A stretch of 64,000 nucleotides of DNA from Bombardia bombarda (Eukaryota; Ascomycota; Sordariomycetes; Sordariales; Lasiosphaeriaceae): positions 372,001 to 436,000 of the forward strand of contig JAULSR010000011.1 of assembly GCA_030512295.1 (NCBI GenBank), written 5' to 3'. The translations under genes were made by a program, and so were the position numbers. The notes beneath the pieces are model-generated. The model was not told where the DNA came from and did not search any database. It saw nothing but the letters and a program-made list of their open reading frames with translations. Shown piece after piece: positions 11,121 through 23,600 of the stretch (position 1 is its first letter; each line of letters begins with the position of its first letter).

Positions 11121-12325
11121 TTAACACACAGGTATAAGCTTAGGTCGAAAGGAGTATATGCACAGTATATTATAATCGATGTGGTTTTTTAAATCGCTCT
11201 GATGGTTCACCGTGTAAAGCTCCAGACGCAACGCGGTAGAAGCCATGATGCCTTGCTTTGGTTGGTTGTCATCACGGTCGACAAAGAAACAAGTCCGCAG
11301 AGATTCGTGTTGCTGTCCGACGGCTAGTACTGCGCTCTTAAAGTTTTCGGCAGAGTTCCGAGTCACCAGTCATACGAAACGCGGCAGTCAGGTTGAAGTT
11401 TTTCGGCCTGTCTGGGGAGAATGCGGCTGAAAACCAGAAGAGGGATTGGTTGTATTAAAGGGGAAGGGCTTTTTCGAGTTGCGTTTTGGCCATATGCGTT
11501 GTTGGTGCTGCTGTTCTGACGACTGGATCACTAGAATTAGCGTATAGGTGACTGTTGATGAAATTCATGTTCACATCTTTCTCATCGTCGTCTGTTAGGT
11601 AGTCGGTACCTGGACTTGGAGGCGCGGGGGGTGTATCCAAACCGGGACCGTTAAGTAGCGAGTCAGTGCTAGCGGTGATGCGGGAGTCGGACTATATTTC
11701 TGGGCTCTCCAAGGAGTCGATGCTCTCTGTTGAAATGGATCTGGTGGGACTGGGCCTCTCTGCCAGTCTCACAATCTTCACGGTATCCACTTGTCCGTGA
11801 TAATGCTCAAATGCCGTTGTAGCTGGAATTGATTGTTGATTCGTGAGGTTCAAGCTTGGACCTGGCACCTGAAACCGGCCAACATGTTCATGTTGAGCCG
11901 AAGGCATCCAACTCTGTGTTATTGACATGGGATTCAGGTCCTTAGTGAAATTGACATGTGAGTCGAGACCCTGCTAGGTCATGTAGCCAACACCGAATAT
12001 GGGACCAATATGTTATCACCGAGGCGACCTGGCAGCGTTGTCGCCGTCGTTCTGCCAGTGCCGTCATGAACATATTGGCAGCTGCGTAGTTTGCTTGGCC
12101 TGCCTGACCAGAGATGGATCCGGCCGAAGAAAAGAATGTAAAAAAGTCGAGATTTCTCTCTTGGTTAGGATCATCATGGAACAGCTGATCCAGATGCAAA
12201 CTTCCTTCCACCTTAGGCCTTGTAACCTTGAGCAGGTCGTCGAGGGACATATTGCGGATACCGTCAATCGCGCCGACAAACTCGCATGGCAATGCACCAT
12301 CCAATATCAAGTTTGTGACTTATAA
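11121..12325 (-). pseudogene. Relic of a hybrid PKS-NRPS: KR end, linker, start of C domain
   Basis: Read on the minus strand, three collinear blocks match the KR-to-condensation region of fungal polyketide synthase-nonribosomal peptide synthetases. Block 1 (12325-12030) is the end of a ketoreductase: LLKVTRPKVEGSLHLDQLF, then LDFFTFFSSAGSISG and QANYAAANMFMTALAERRRQ. Block 2 (about 12020-11460) reads IGPIFGVGYMT, a TAG, QGLDSHVNFTKDL, then a Ser/Pro-rich linker. Block 3 (11454-11121) is the condensation-domain start: YNQSLFWF, FNLTAAFRMTG, VLAVGQQHESLRTCFFVD. In-frame stops are TAG 11974-11976, TAG 11692-11694 and TAA 11455-11457. The frame also shifts near 12020 and in the C domain near 11365. 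No acyl-carrier segment is visible, and neither KS-AT-DH nor A-T-R domains exist in the window. This is a heavily decayed fragment, not an active synthase. Confidence 0.8.
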
Positions 12326-13510
12326 CCAACTTACCCTCCTTTATTCTAAGTTGTGCCCCTAGCATTTCCACACTAAGGCACCTATCTACGCATCAAGACA
12401 GTCATACATCGGTGCGCCAACTGAACCCACGGCTTGAAGTAAGACAACGGGCTCAGTCTCTTACAACCTCAAAGTATTGGCCCTTAGAAAATGATTGAGA
12501 TCTGCGAAAGAGACAAAAATGCTGACACGGCTATTCGAGTACATGCATCATGCAATCCTTCGTCTCTGATCGTGATATATGTATCTTAGGTACGGGCCGT
12601 GTTGGAAGTACCTACAATTCGGCGTTATGGCCAGGATTGTAACTTGTTATAGTGATATGATGTTATCTGGTCATCGGTGGATTCTACTATGACCAGACAG
12701 TGAATTGACCAATAATAGAGAGCCATGCGAGGATCTGGCACCACTATCTCAAGACCATCTTTCCCCCGGTAGACCAGTTGGAAGATGGAAGTGCGAGCAT
12801 CCCCTTGCCACCCAAGGAGATCTTTTCTGCGAGCCTTCGGCATAATGCCATCAGATTGAACGAACCCCACAAATGTAAAGGCTTGGTAGTTGCCTCATCT
12901 GCCCCTTGCATCTAGCCAATGAACTGCTATACATGGGTGCCTATAGTGTGGTAGTATTTACCTAAGGTAGGGAACAACCTTTTCAGTTTCTGCCCTACGT
13001 ATACTGGGCGCCAATCCGGAAAAGCTTGTAAAGCGATAACCTTTTGGGTTGGAGGGAGAGAGGCTGGCTCGCTGACCCCATCTCTCCTTCGCCCGCCTCT
13101 TTTGCACTTTTGGAGATCGGGTTAAGACACTAATCCGGGCTAGGATACCTAATATGTTGGGTACGTCTCCTAGCACTCGCAGGTCCCTCTCAACCCAGTT
13201 AATTTGGCGATAGCGACGGCGAACCTGGTTTAAGGAAACGACCACGTGGTAGCCAGGACAGGTACGTTTATCAGAAAATCCAGGTACGCACAGAAATGTT
13301 CCATCTGTGGACCTGGATTCACTGATTAGTTACTGAACATGACGTGTAGCTAGTTATCTGAGGCTATTCTCCACGATAGTATTCCGCCCACCGACAATCA
13401 CATGCGTGTATGCTGTTCCCAGAAGGCTATATGATTACCTAGGTCAGTAGGTAGATACCTGAGTATGTAAATTGAAGCAATGATACAGTATGGCGTACAG
13501 TACAGCTAGG
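12326..13510. other. Intergenic; no convincing gene
   Basis: Lies where the rest of the synthase would be expected. A minus-strand frame at 12625-12870 has a protein-like composition (ARTSIFQLVYRGKDGLEIV) but matches no family I recognise. Confidence 0.4.
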
Positions 13511-15073
13511 TCAAGGTGCGATGTTCTCCCTCATTAATTGTTTCATCTCGGCAATATGCTTGCGCAAAGCCCTGATGCCTCCTTTTCCATCCTCGGTCCT
13601 CTCCTTATCAGCGTTTGTATTTTCTTCTCTCTCAAGCAGGCTTCTGGCTAGTTCGGAAAAGCCTGGCGCCTGACTCAACAGCCCTTGTTTTGCTCCGCGG
13701 CGCCGTCTGCTCATTCGAAACTTTTCTGGGAGATCGAGCAGGTCGTCTGTCTTTTCAAACAAATTTATGACGATCTGGATCAAAATCATAGTCTGCAAAT
13801 TTCCCGATTCTGTATTAACCACCATTCAAGATCAGTACTAGGTCGCCAGAAGCGTTTGTTATTCAGGAGACATACGCATTGGAAAGCTGCTAAAAGCAAG
13901 GCCAGAGATGGGGCCCAGGTGTGGATTATCGCTTTGCGAGAGCTCTTTGAGGCCCCGGTTGATGTGAACAAAGGCGATCAGATAGAGCTGTACCAGGTTC
14001 ATATATGTGATGAGAACCAAAAGTAATGATGGCGTGTCAAGATCGGCATGTGTAGATTGATTACATGCAGACGATGATGGATCCGTGGAGTCGATGTGGT
14101 TGGCGGGTGAGCCTGCAAAGCTGTCGTCATCGAGGGAGAAGGGGCTGGAACCACTACTCGGCCTTCTGTCCTGGGATATGTGTCTGGAGATATTGCCTGC
14201 AGATGCTAGTGAAGCATCCAGTAATGGTAGGCCAGGGTCGGCTAGAAGCTCAAGTACGCGTATAAACTCGGTTGTCTTGTTTAGGATCTGATGTACAACC
14301 GACGAAGACATGTGACCAGCCAAGATGAGCTCCTTCATAGTGGGTTTTTGGGGCCCTTCGCCGAGTCGGGCTCGAAGGGTGATGTTTTCGTGATCGAGCT
14401 TCGATAGTCGCTGCATGGGTGTCTGCTCGGTATTCGCTGGGATCATCCCCGTGTTGTCGCCATCCCCACCACCCACAACTTCAGAGCTCCGTATGTATGG
14501 AGATGCCGTACAACCATCCGTCAGAGGCGGTACAGAGAGCATATGCATTGTTGCAAAGAATTGTTCAGACAGGTTCATGTCCAGAATGTTATCGACATTG
14601 CCAAATGTGGTATCCATGGGCTCATCAACTCTTGCTTCGTATAACGACGGGCCACAAGCAGACAAGGTGGGCGTTGAGAGTGACGCCATAGAATGCCTCT
14701 GCCAGTCGCTCCTAGCTATGCCTTCCCCAGGATCAACATGTATAACATCGTTAGCGCTGTCGAGCTGTGGATCAAGGATCACAGTTGAGTCGCTAGGGGT
14801 AGGCATCTGTTTACTGCTCTGTCGTCGACGCTTGTTTGGCTGTGGACTGCTGTCAAACACATCGGCGAGATCGCCGTCTGCGGTCGGAGGCTGCCAGCTT
14901 CTAAGTCTAAAGATGGGACTCGTAACACAATCTGAGTTGGTGCGGGAACAGCGGTCGCATCGCGTTTGATCAGGACGTTCGCGGAGGCACCTGGCTTTTG
15001 AAAATCGGCATTTGTCGCAGGCAGTTCGTCTTGTAGATATTCCTGACATACTGCCGTTTCGCCCGCTGGCCAT
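13511..15073 (-). CDS. Zn(II)2Cys6 transcription factor, AflR-like
   Basis: Nuclear DNA-binding regulator, probably the pathway-specific activator of the neighbouring metabolite locus. Start ATG at 15071-15073. Exons are 15073-13876 and 13809-13511, joined by a 66-nt intron in phase 1. The binuclear cluster is at residues about 17-45: CDKCRFSKARC, then C-x2-C-x6-C in CDRCSRTNSDC. Next come a basic patch (NKRRRQ) and a long Ser/Pro-rich middle. A C-terminal region (VVHQILNKTTEFIRVLELL; LVLITYMNLVQLYLIAFVH) resembles the aflatoxin-regulator C-terminal domain. The last 60 residues are charged and may form a coiled coil. Length is about 500 residues. No stop or frameshift was seen, in contrast to the biosynthetic genes beside it. 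Confidence 0.85.
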
Positions 15074-16500
15074 CGATTTCACGGATTGGCCCCGAGGTAA
15101 CGTTAGGCGCAGCGACCAAAAACGAACTGGCAGGGCACCGCCAAGAGATGATATACAAAGGACTTGCTCAGGGTAGGTTTGTGCCTTCCATTGACCTTTT
15201 CGGTAGTAAAGCGAAAAGCGGGTCCGAGTAGGCACTAGTGCCGCCACAACCCCTCGACCCCTCTTTGTTTTCGGGCCCCCAAGCGCCACCAACAACTTGA
15301 ACCAGCTCCCAAGTTCAACTTGTCATTCCTCAAACTCGAAATAAGTGGGGGCACGGCCGGGCAGCACCCAACTCGAAGCGGGAGATGACGGGCAGCCATG
15401 CTCTGTAAAAGGTAGACGTTGCACCTTGTTAGCTACCTTATATATAGACGAATAGTGCACAAGGCAGTGAAATAAGCACCGCAAGTGGGGGCCTACCCCA
15501 ACGCCCTCCGTCTCCAGCCAGGCTTTCAGCCCATGGACAAGCATGCATGACCATTTAAATGACCGTTTACCGTCATAATGAACGGCGTACGACCCTACCT
15601 CCAGTTAGCAAGAGACTGCTTGTGTCAGCCACACCCTTCTGTTTTCCGGCGTATTGTACAGTGCTTCCACGTCTCTCCAATCTTGCTGCCTGGCATTATC
15701 CCTTGCATTAGTTCAAAGCCTCCAACTGCCTCCTATTCCATGTCGACCACGAACAAGAGTGTATATTCGATAGCTTGCCTTCATGTTCTCAGTTCAATAT
15801 TGTGCCAGCGGCATACCTCGCCCAGGCAAAGTGCCGAACACCTCTGCCACAGTCCAGCGTCCCAACCCAACCCCTCACTGTGCCCAAGGTTATGTAGCAT
15901 AAGCCGCGAGCAGGTGTGACAGGGAGTCTAGAACGAGGTTTGCTAATAAGCGCCGGCTGGTGAGCACCACGCTTGTTTGGCCTTTCAATCGGATCTGGCC
16001 TCGGACGTTCTGTCACATACGACAACATAGTACGTTGACGTTGCCAGCTCATATATTCGTATAGTAAATAACGCTACTTTCCAGGCAGCCACGTTCTTCT
16101 TTTAGGCTGGGTACCACAGGTTGACATTTTGGTCAATCCGTCCCATGGCAAAGACACTGACGGCGCGCGAAACGGAAAACTACACATAATGTCCTTTAAT
16201 TGCGTGGCACCTGTCCCGTAGTTGTGCTACACAAGGTGCTCTAACGTTAGACAAAACTTGAACTTTAAGGCATTGCTTACCGCTTGCTTATGAGGCAAGC
16301 TGAGTCCGGCTATTAGTCAAAATACGTACTTTAGCGCGGTTGCCATCAGCCATGAGTTGAGAACCGGCATCAGTCATCCAATTAGCCATTCAGGAATTAT
16401 GGGTTTGTTAATTGTATATTCCGCCCCTTGTGACTCCAGCATGACAGCCCTACTTACTCTCTTCACATGACGTTGCACAAACATATCGCTACAGCTTGAG
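15074..16500. other. Intergenic region with a dispersed repeat
   Basis: Promoter side of the regulator and downstream side of the helicase. Only short frames. Contains one copy of the repeat described at 16131-16176. Confidence 0.4.
16131..16176 (+). repeat. Dispersed ~46-bp repeat, copy 1
   Basis: GGTCAATCCGT...CACTGACGGCGCGCGAAACGGA. It matches 56261-56307 with only two or three differences while the flanks diverge. Confidence 0.8.
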
Positions 16501-19113
16501 CTAACCCCCTTTCCCTTCACAAGCCTTTGTAAACTCCCTCAGTAGATCCTAGACGACAAAAAATCAGTGACACATACCCACAACCCTCAAATACATGCAC
16601 AAACATACCTCAAAGTCATGATCAGCCAGCGACCTGAACACCGCATGCCTATCCAACTTCAACTTCGACACCCGCGGACTCTTAATGCCAAACGCCACAC
16701 GCGCAAGGAAGCGCGGGTCATCCCTCACCCCCGCCGCCTTCAGCACGGGCTGGATAGACGCAGCCGTCGTGCGGGCCTGCCGCTTCATGGGCAGCTCGAC
16801 CGGAACTCCCGTCATGCAGAACGTACAGTGACCACACGTTTCCTTTCCGTCGGGCAGGCCCATGCCAAAGTGCTCTGCCAGCGCGCGGGCGAAGCACTTC
16901 GCTCCTGTGATCAGCTCCATGACTTCCTGGCTGCGCTGGAGCGCGTCCCTCTCTCGGGACTGCAGGTCCGCGTACAGCTTATCCGTCACGGCGTCGATCT
17001 CCTTGGCGGTGCTGGGGAGCTTTTTAAGGATCAGATACCGGTGCTCGATGCCGCTGGTTTGCAGCTTGATGTGTCCTCGCTCGTTGAGCTGGTTCAACTT
17101 CTTGACGATGTCGTTGCGGTTGAGCCCTGCGCCCCGAGCGACTTCGTTCACGTCGATGTGGTGGAACTTGGCCTTCTTAACTGCCTTTTTGAAAACAGCC
17201 GTGCCCTCTTTTGTCGAGTCGTTTTTTAGGGTAGGGTAGTACGACGGGGTGGCTTCAAACTTGTACGCGGAGTACTCCGGCGTAATGGCCCGGATGAGGC
17301 CAAAATGGAGTTCAAGCGTGGCGTAGATGATGCTCAAAGGACTTGGGCGGATGTCAAAGTCCTGTGAGTGCTTGTATTGACTCAGCTTCAGGACGTCGTT
17401 CACTGCAAGTCCAGCACCCTCGGCGAAGATGGTATCCAGCAGACCGCGCAGCGAATTCCGAGAGGGAAGATCCCCGCGGGCAAAGAGTTCGCGCAGGTAG
17501 AAGGCGCTAGGGGCGAGGTAGAACATGCAGTGGCTCGTCTTGCCATCTCTTCCTGCACGGCCAATCTGCTGGCTGTATTCTTCCACGGTGCTGGAGAGGT
17601 CCCAGTGGACGATGTTTCGAATGTCGGCTTTGTCAATGCCCATGCCAAAGGCGATCGTAGCACAGACCTGTGGAGAGTATTAGCGCATTGCTAAATCAAA
17701 GGAAGTAGAAGCTAGCTTGCAATGCGAATCTTTGACGCCATGAAGTCGTCTTGGATTCTTTGTTTCTCCTCTGCCTTCATGCCCGCATGGAATGCCGCGG
17801 CACTAAACCCCTTATTCGTCAGCACCCGAGCATGCTCGTCAGCCTGTGCTTGCAGTGCGACATAGACAAGAGTCGGTCCGGGGTGGGCGCGCAGAAACTC
17901 CATTAGCTCATCGAATCTGATGTTGGATTCAGACGGATTCCCCATAGCTTCATCATGCGCAAAGCTGAGTGAGTCGAGTGTCTTGGCATGGAGGACGAGA
18001 CTGGCACCATTGTGTTAGCGATGCCATAGGTTGGCGGGCACTGATCTTACTTCGGTCTGTAGGGAGATGTCTTGAAGACGCAAGACTGATCAATACTGAA
18101 GGCCTTGCAAATGTCCTCAGAAACCTTGGGAGTGGCGGTTGCTGTCAGGCATATGACTCTTTCGGCCTTGATCTCATCGGCGAAGCGTGCGACTGTTGGC
18201 TGTATCAGGAATTGCACCGTGAATAGGGGAATAAATGATGGTACCTTTAAGATAGTCAGGTCTGAACGAATGTCCCCACTATCGACGGTCAGTGCCAGTT
18301 CCAGCGCTCTCTTTGCTCTTATTGAAATGTGCTGGCCCGGGGATGGACTGCTGCATACCTCTGAAACACAATGGGCCTCGTCAACAGCCAGCAAGCGGAT
18401 ACCACCTGGTATGCCCTTCACACTCTGTATAAAGCCCTCGTTGTTGAGGCGCTCGGGTGCGCAGTACAAAATCCGCAGTTCAGACTTGCGCAGCTTGGAG
18501 TAAATAACCTGTATATCGTCCCAGCTTTTTGTCGAATCAAGAGACTCTGCGGATATTCCGCGCCTTTTAAGAGCGTCGACTTGATCCTTCATCAACGCAA
18601 TTAAAGGCGATACGACCAGAGTGACGCCCGCATTTTCAGGTTCTCTCAAGCCGTCAATTTCATCCAACTCGGGAAACGCAATCGCCGGTATCTGGCAAAG
18701 TCGTCAATTGGTCGCCCACAAGAGCAGCGGGCATCCAGGAAAATGAAAGAAGTTCAAACCTGATAGCATAGCGACTTGCCCGCGCCAGTGGGAAAGACAA
18801 CAAGGGTGTTTTGGCCGGCGAGAATCCGTTCGATAGCGCCAGCTTGCTCGTGCCTAAAAGTCTTGTATCCGAACTTTTCACCAAGGAGACGCTCAGCGAT
18901 ATCGATGTACCGCTGGTCTTGTGTTGGCTGTGTCGGTGTGTGCGACCTCTTTAGGCGCTTGGCACCTTGGGGTTCGTCTTCGACCACTTCCGTGGCATCG
19001 GTCTCGAAACTGTGCTTTGTCCCCACCGATTGTTCGAGCTTGACAAGATCTGCTTCATTGACTCCGTCAAACAGGTCATCATCGAAATCGTCATCACTAA
19101 AACCGTCGGCCAT
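16501..19113 (-). CDS. RecQ-family ATP-dependent 3'-5' DNA helicase
   Basis: Unwinds DNA during recombination and fork repair in the nucleus. The N-terminus is acidic (FSDDDFDDDLFDG). Helicase motifs follow in order: FRHEQAGAIERIL (motif 0), FPTGAGKSLCYQ (Walker A), VVSPLIALMKDQV (Ia), VDEAHCVSEWGHSFRPDY (DEAH and aromatic loop), LTATAT (III), FHAGM (IV), IAFGMGIDK (V) and QQIGRAGRDG (VI). The zinc-binding Cys set is KCF...TCGHCTFC. Introns lie at about 18759-18692, two around the aromatic loop (18350-18210), about 18046-18004, a GC-AG intron at 17720-17668, and a last one at about 16610-16550. The final exon gives DLLREFTKACEGKGG and stops at TAG 16501-16503. Length is about 730 residues, so this is a short RecQ and not the large Sgs1/QDE-3 type. 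Confidence 0.92.
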
Positions 19114-20316
19114 TCTCGATTGCGCAATGCGGATATAGTACAGTTCCCTAACAAGAGTTTCTGGGTGTTGAGGTCGACTGAAATCGTTGACGCGCTCTTG
19201 GTTGAAACGGTGGAAAGAGGGCGACCAGCTTCCGAGTTTGGCGTTGATTGATTGGCTGATGACGTCTGACCGCCCCGCTAACTTCGCGCCCCGTCCTTCG
19301 CCTTAACCGCAGTGTCAGGTGGTCTCGCGTCGTGCAAGATTGTTTAAGTTTTTCTTTCCGTGGCACCACATTGCGTCATAGTATCCTAGAACTAGGTACT
19401 TCAAGTAAAGAACTATCGAAGGAAAGAGCACCCCAGTATCGCATCCAGGAAACCATGATGAAGTGTCGGGCCAACTGCAATGGATGCCACTACAGTTAGT
19501 CTGGCCTCCCGGAGGAGGCCGAGACACCCTCAGGCAGGGGTGAAAGGGCAGGAAAGAAGAGAAAACAACAAATTTGGGTGAGGATGATGCATACTCGCAA
19601 GTACGTACTACTTCAACTTCTTTACTTCAACTTCTTCCTTAATGCACCCTACCAAGGTACTAGAAAGTTGAAATAGACATTGTGCATTAATCGAGATTTG
19701 CTCACCCAGCCAATTGGGATAGTACGTGATGCCAAGCAGAATATCACCCCAAGTGACCCAGCACATAACCCGCACTGGAGAGAGCCTTAATGGGACTAGG
19801 ACGACAGGCTCTCATCATGCTCGTTACATACCTATCAATTATTTTGGACCCACTATCCATGGCATGCTAAGAAAAGAACAAATAAGTGAAATAACTCTAT
19901 CAACAGCATGAGTGATGGCCAAGTGGATGAAGAAAGCCGTCGATGGCCTCGATCGGCTATCAGCATCAACAAGAAAAGGGCTTCTATGCCATTAGGGATA
20001 CGGCAAAAGACAAAGCAGCCCCCGAGCCGGAGCCACCCAAATTCGGTGCTTAACGCGTGAAGGATAGAAATTCCAGGCCGCCCACTCATATAGGCCCACT
20101 GTCTCATAGAGACCGCAGCCAAACGATGGTCCTCATCCTCGCTAGCCCAGGCGCGGGGAGCACATCGCTCTGGAACAGTGTATGTTATTATATTGAACCC
20201 ACATACATAGAACACACACCTACATGCAAACCAACACATCTACATCTCTACCTACATTACCAATCTACTCACCAACCTCCCAGCTAACCACCACACCCAA
20301 GGCCCGCTCCGACGCA
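19114..20316. other. Intergenic, no gene seen
   Basis: Helicase upstream region and leader of a small plus-strand frame. No family recognised in any frame. Confidence 0.4.
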
Positions 20317-20566
20317 ATGCACGACCCCCAGCTCGCCTGCTACGACCCAACCTGGGAATACGAAGACCTCCCCATCATCTGCGACAACATCATCTACCCC
20401 CTCGACGCCTGTCTTCGCCTACGACGTCCGCTCGCGCGACTGCTTCGCCAAGATGGCCGAACTCTACGAGGCCGTCTGCGCCCGGCTCGACGCGCTCGAT
20501 CGCACCCTCGCGAGACCTGCTACTACTAGTACTATCTCGAATCAGGTTACTAGTATGTCAAACCAG
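20317..20566 (+). CDS. Small hypothetical protein (one apparent frameshift)
   Basis: ATG at 20317 opens a frame with WEYEDLPIICDNIIYPLDA. After GACGCC at about 20422 the natural continuation, VFAYDVRSRDCF then AKMAELYEAVCARLDALDRT, is one base out of phase, again as if one C were extra (GCCTGTC in place of GCTGTC, as in the SAT4-like gene). The C-terminal part looks like a short amphipathic helix. The 3' end is uncertain; an intron may begin near 20545. It converges on the ankyrin gene whose stop is at 20633. Function unknown. Confidence 0.35.
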
Positions 20567-20632
20567 GTCATGAAGATACTCAGTCGTTCATTCATATACC
20601 CTATATTTATCTTATCCCCAAACTTGACCCCC

Positions 20633-23600
20633 TTAATTCTCCGCAGAATCCTCATCGTTCGACCAATCCCCATCCTCTTCATGAATCTGCACAACGCCGC
20701 CCGGTGTCTGGCCCGCCTCCTCCGCGTCCGATTTCTCATCGTCCTCCTCTTCCTCATCAGTCTCATACTCTTCGTCTGCCGTCGTGTAGGTAACACATTC
20801 AGAGTGAAGCTCGGCCCTCTGTTCGTTGCACCTGAAGCAAAAGCCAAAGCCGGCGATGCATGAGCAGGTGAAGCGCTTCCCGTATATGTCCTGTGTGTCA
20901 ACAGTCAGCCAGTCAGTCGGTCATTCGACATCCAAAACCACATAGCTGCTCCCAACATTGTGCGCAATGTTGGGAGCAGACACCAGCATGGCAGCTAACA
21001 CATGCCAGAAATAGATATAAACCGGGATAATCAACTCAAAAGAACTCACGTATAAACACGCATCGCAATAATAACCATCAGCCTTCTTCACTCTTCGCGT
21101 CTGGTGAACGATCCTATCCCACGTCTCCTCGCGCTTGAGCTGGGCGGGTCTCGCCACAGTAGTGCCGTTCTTGAGCGTGACCGGCGGCATCAGCAGCTTC
21201 CTCACGGCGCCACGCGCACCATGATGTCTCGCCAATTTCAGCGGCGTCCACTCCTTGCCGTCTTTGGCGCGCGCTCGTGCCCATATATCAGCCCCGTTAT
21301 CCACGAGCAGCTTGACCACAGCGGCCTGGTCGTCTGTGGAGGCGCCCCAGCGCGTGCAGGGGCGGACAGCCCAGAACAGCGGGGTCCAGCCGCCCGCGTC
21401 GGGCTCGTTGATCAGCTTGTCCTTGTTCTCTACCGACGACAGAATCAGCCGCACCACATCGGGCCGTCCGCTTGCCACCGCGGTGTGCAGCGGCGTCCGC
21501 CCCAGGGTGTCCTTGACGTCGAGATCCGGATGCGAGTCGAGGACCAGCTGGACGTGGTCGGCATTGGGCTGCAGGGTAACGTAGTGGATCGGTCGTCTGC
21601 CCATCGGGTCGGCAAAGTTGACGTCAGCGCCCTTGTTGACGAGGATGAGCTTGATGATTTCCAGCGGCGAGCAGAGGCAGGCGACGTGTAGAGCCGAGCC
21701 GTTTTCGCCGCCTTGTGCCTTGACATCGACGCCAACGTCCTCGATGAGGTAGCGGATGAACCTGCTGCGCTCCTCCATGTCTGTCATGCGGTTCCAGCTA
21801 TAGCAGGCGGACATCAGCGGCGTTCCGCTGACAACTGGGTCAAGGAGGTTCGGATCGCCCCCGTGTTCGATCAGCATCTTCAGCATGTCCAGGTTCGCAT
21901 TCTTGCCCACACGGTACATGGGAGGCACCCAACATGACATTGACTCAAAGTCGTTAATGCTAGCCTTCTTTTCGACAAGGTATTTTGCGACTTCCATGTT
22001 GCCCGTGTTGACAGCACAGCATAATGGGGTAAAGCCCCATTTGCCGCGTCCAGAGATGCTCGCGCCACGGTTGACCAATACCTTGACATTTGACACTGGC
22101 GTGGTAGACGCGATATGATAGAGCACCGGCTGACCATCACCGTCGAGGACATTCATGTCGGGGTTGTATTCGAGTAGAAACTGGAGTGTGATTGCGAGAT
22201 TCCCATTGGGGAAGTCATCCTCCCTGTTCCCGCCTTTGAAAGCCATATGCAGCGCAGAGTCTCCCTTGGGGGTTTTGATGTTGATATCAGCTCCGGCCTC
22301 AAGAAGCTCCTTCACGGTGTCGGATTTACCCCGAGAAGCCGCTGCCAAGAGGGGGGTGTATCCGTTGTCCCAAAGCTCCTTGTTGGCAAACTCCATCCTG
22401 GCATCCAGTTCCGCCCCGCGTGCGACCAGAACCTTGACCGTCGAGCTGTGCCCAAAGAAGGAAGCAAGGTAGAGCACCGTACCGTCGTGAGAATTGGTGT
22501 TGACATCAACGCCGGCATCTAGCAGGGCTGTGACACATTCAGGGTAGTCATATGCGATGGTCAAAGCCTTCCAGTCCTGGGTATCGCCGAGGTTGAGGTT
22601 TGCGCCAGCTTGGATCAGTGCCTTCAAAACGTCGATTTTCCCATTGGTGGCAGCCTGGATCAAAGCCGTCTTCTTGTAAGGCGCAAGCTGGTAGTCTAGG
22701 TCGGGCTCATGTTTGAGAAGCAGGTTGATCATGTCGACTAGGCCAGCTTTAGAGGCTTCAAAAAGAGCCGTCCCTTCAACATTATCGCTGGCAACCTCTA
22801 TCGCGTTGATATCTGCCCCCTTTGTGAGAAGCAGCTCCACCACCTCTTTATTTCCTAACGACTTCGCCGCCGCGACCAGCGGTCGACTATCTTCCAGACC
22901 ATCCACATCCGCGTCGTGTTCTAGAAGGAGACGGACCGCGGCGATCTGCCCCCTTTGCGCAGCTTCTTTCAGCGGAAGCCCCAAGTTCGACTTGGCATTG
23001 GGGCTGCATCCATAGATAAGGAGCTGCTCAAGACTCTTCATATAGGCATTTCGCGCCACAGCCGTCAGAGCCTGGCGGCTATGAACATCTTCGTCTATGC
23101 CATCTTTGCTAACACCGGCCTTGATAAGCTCGCGGAGGGCTGAGTGGTGTCCCATTACCGCTGCCCAGAATATGGCCGTGAAATTTTCATCGAAGTCGTC
23201 CTTCTCATTCAAGACTGACGGCGAGTCGCTAGTGCTGGCACTCGCCAGTTCTCTCACAACAGCCGCGTGGCCAAGTCTTGCCGCTTCGTGCAGAGCTGTG
23301 CGTTTATACCGGTTGGTGTTTCGATAGGCGTGCTCAGCACCGTGCTTCAAAAGAGTCTTGACGATGCCACTGTGGTTTCTCTCGGCTGCGCAATAAAGAG
23401 GAGGCTGAACTGCAGGCTCAGAGGGTGGCGGGTCAGTGACCAGCGGCAGATTGACAGGCGCACCGGCTTGGATCAGAGCCGACACGAGCTCTCCACGCCC
23501 AAACCACGCCACGCGGGACAGAAGCCCGGATGGCCATTCGACATCCTCGTCATCCACGTCATCATTCTTCTTCTTGGCGATAAACTCATCCAAGATAACA

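Noticed and set aside
12625..12870. Minus-strand 81-codon frame as another piece of the synthase
   Set aside because: No PKS, NRPS or other motif could be placed.
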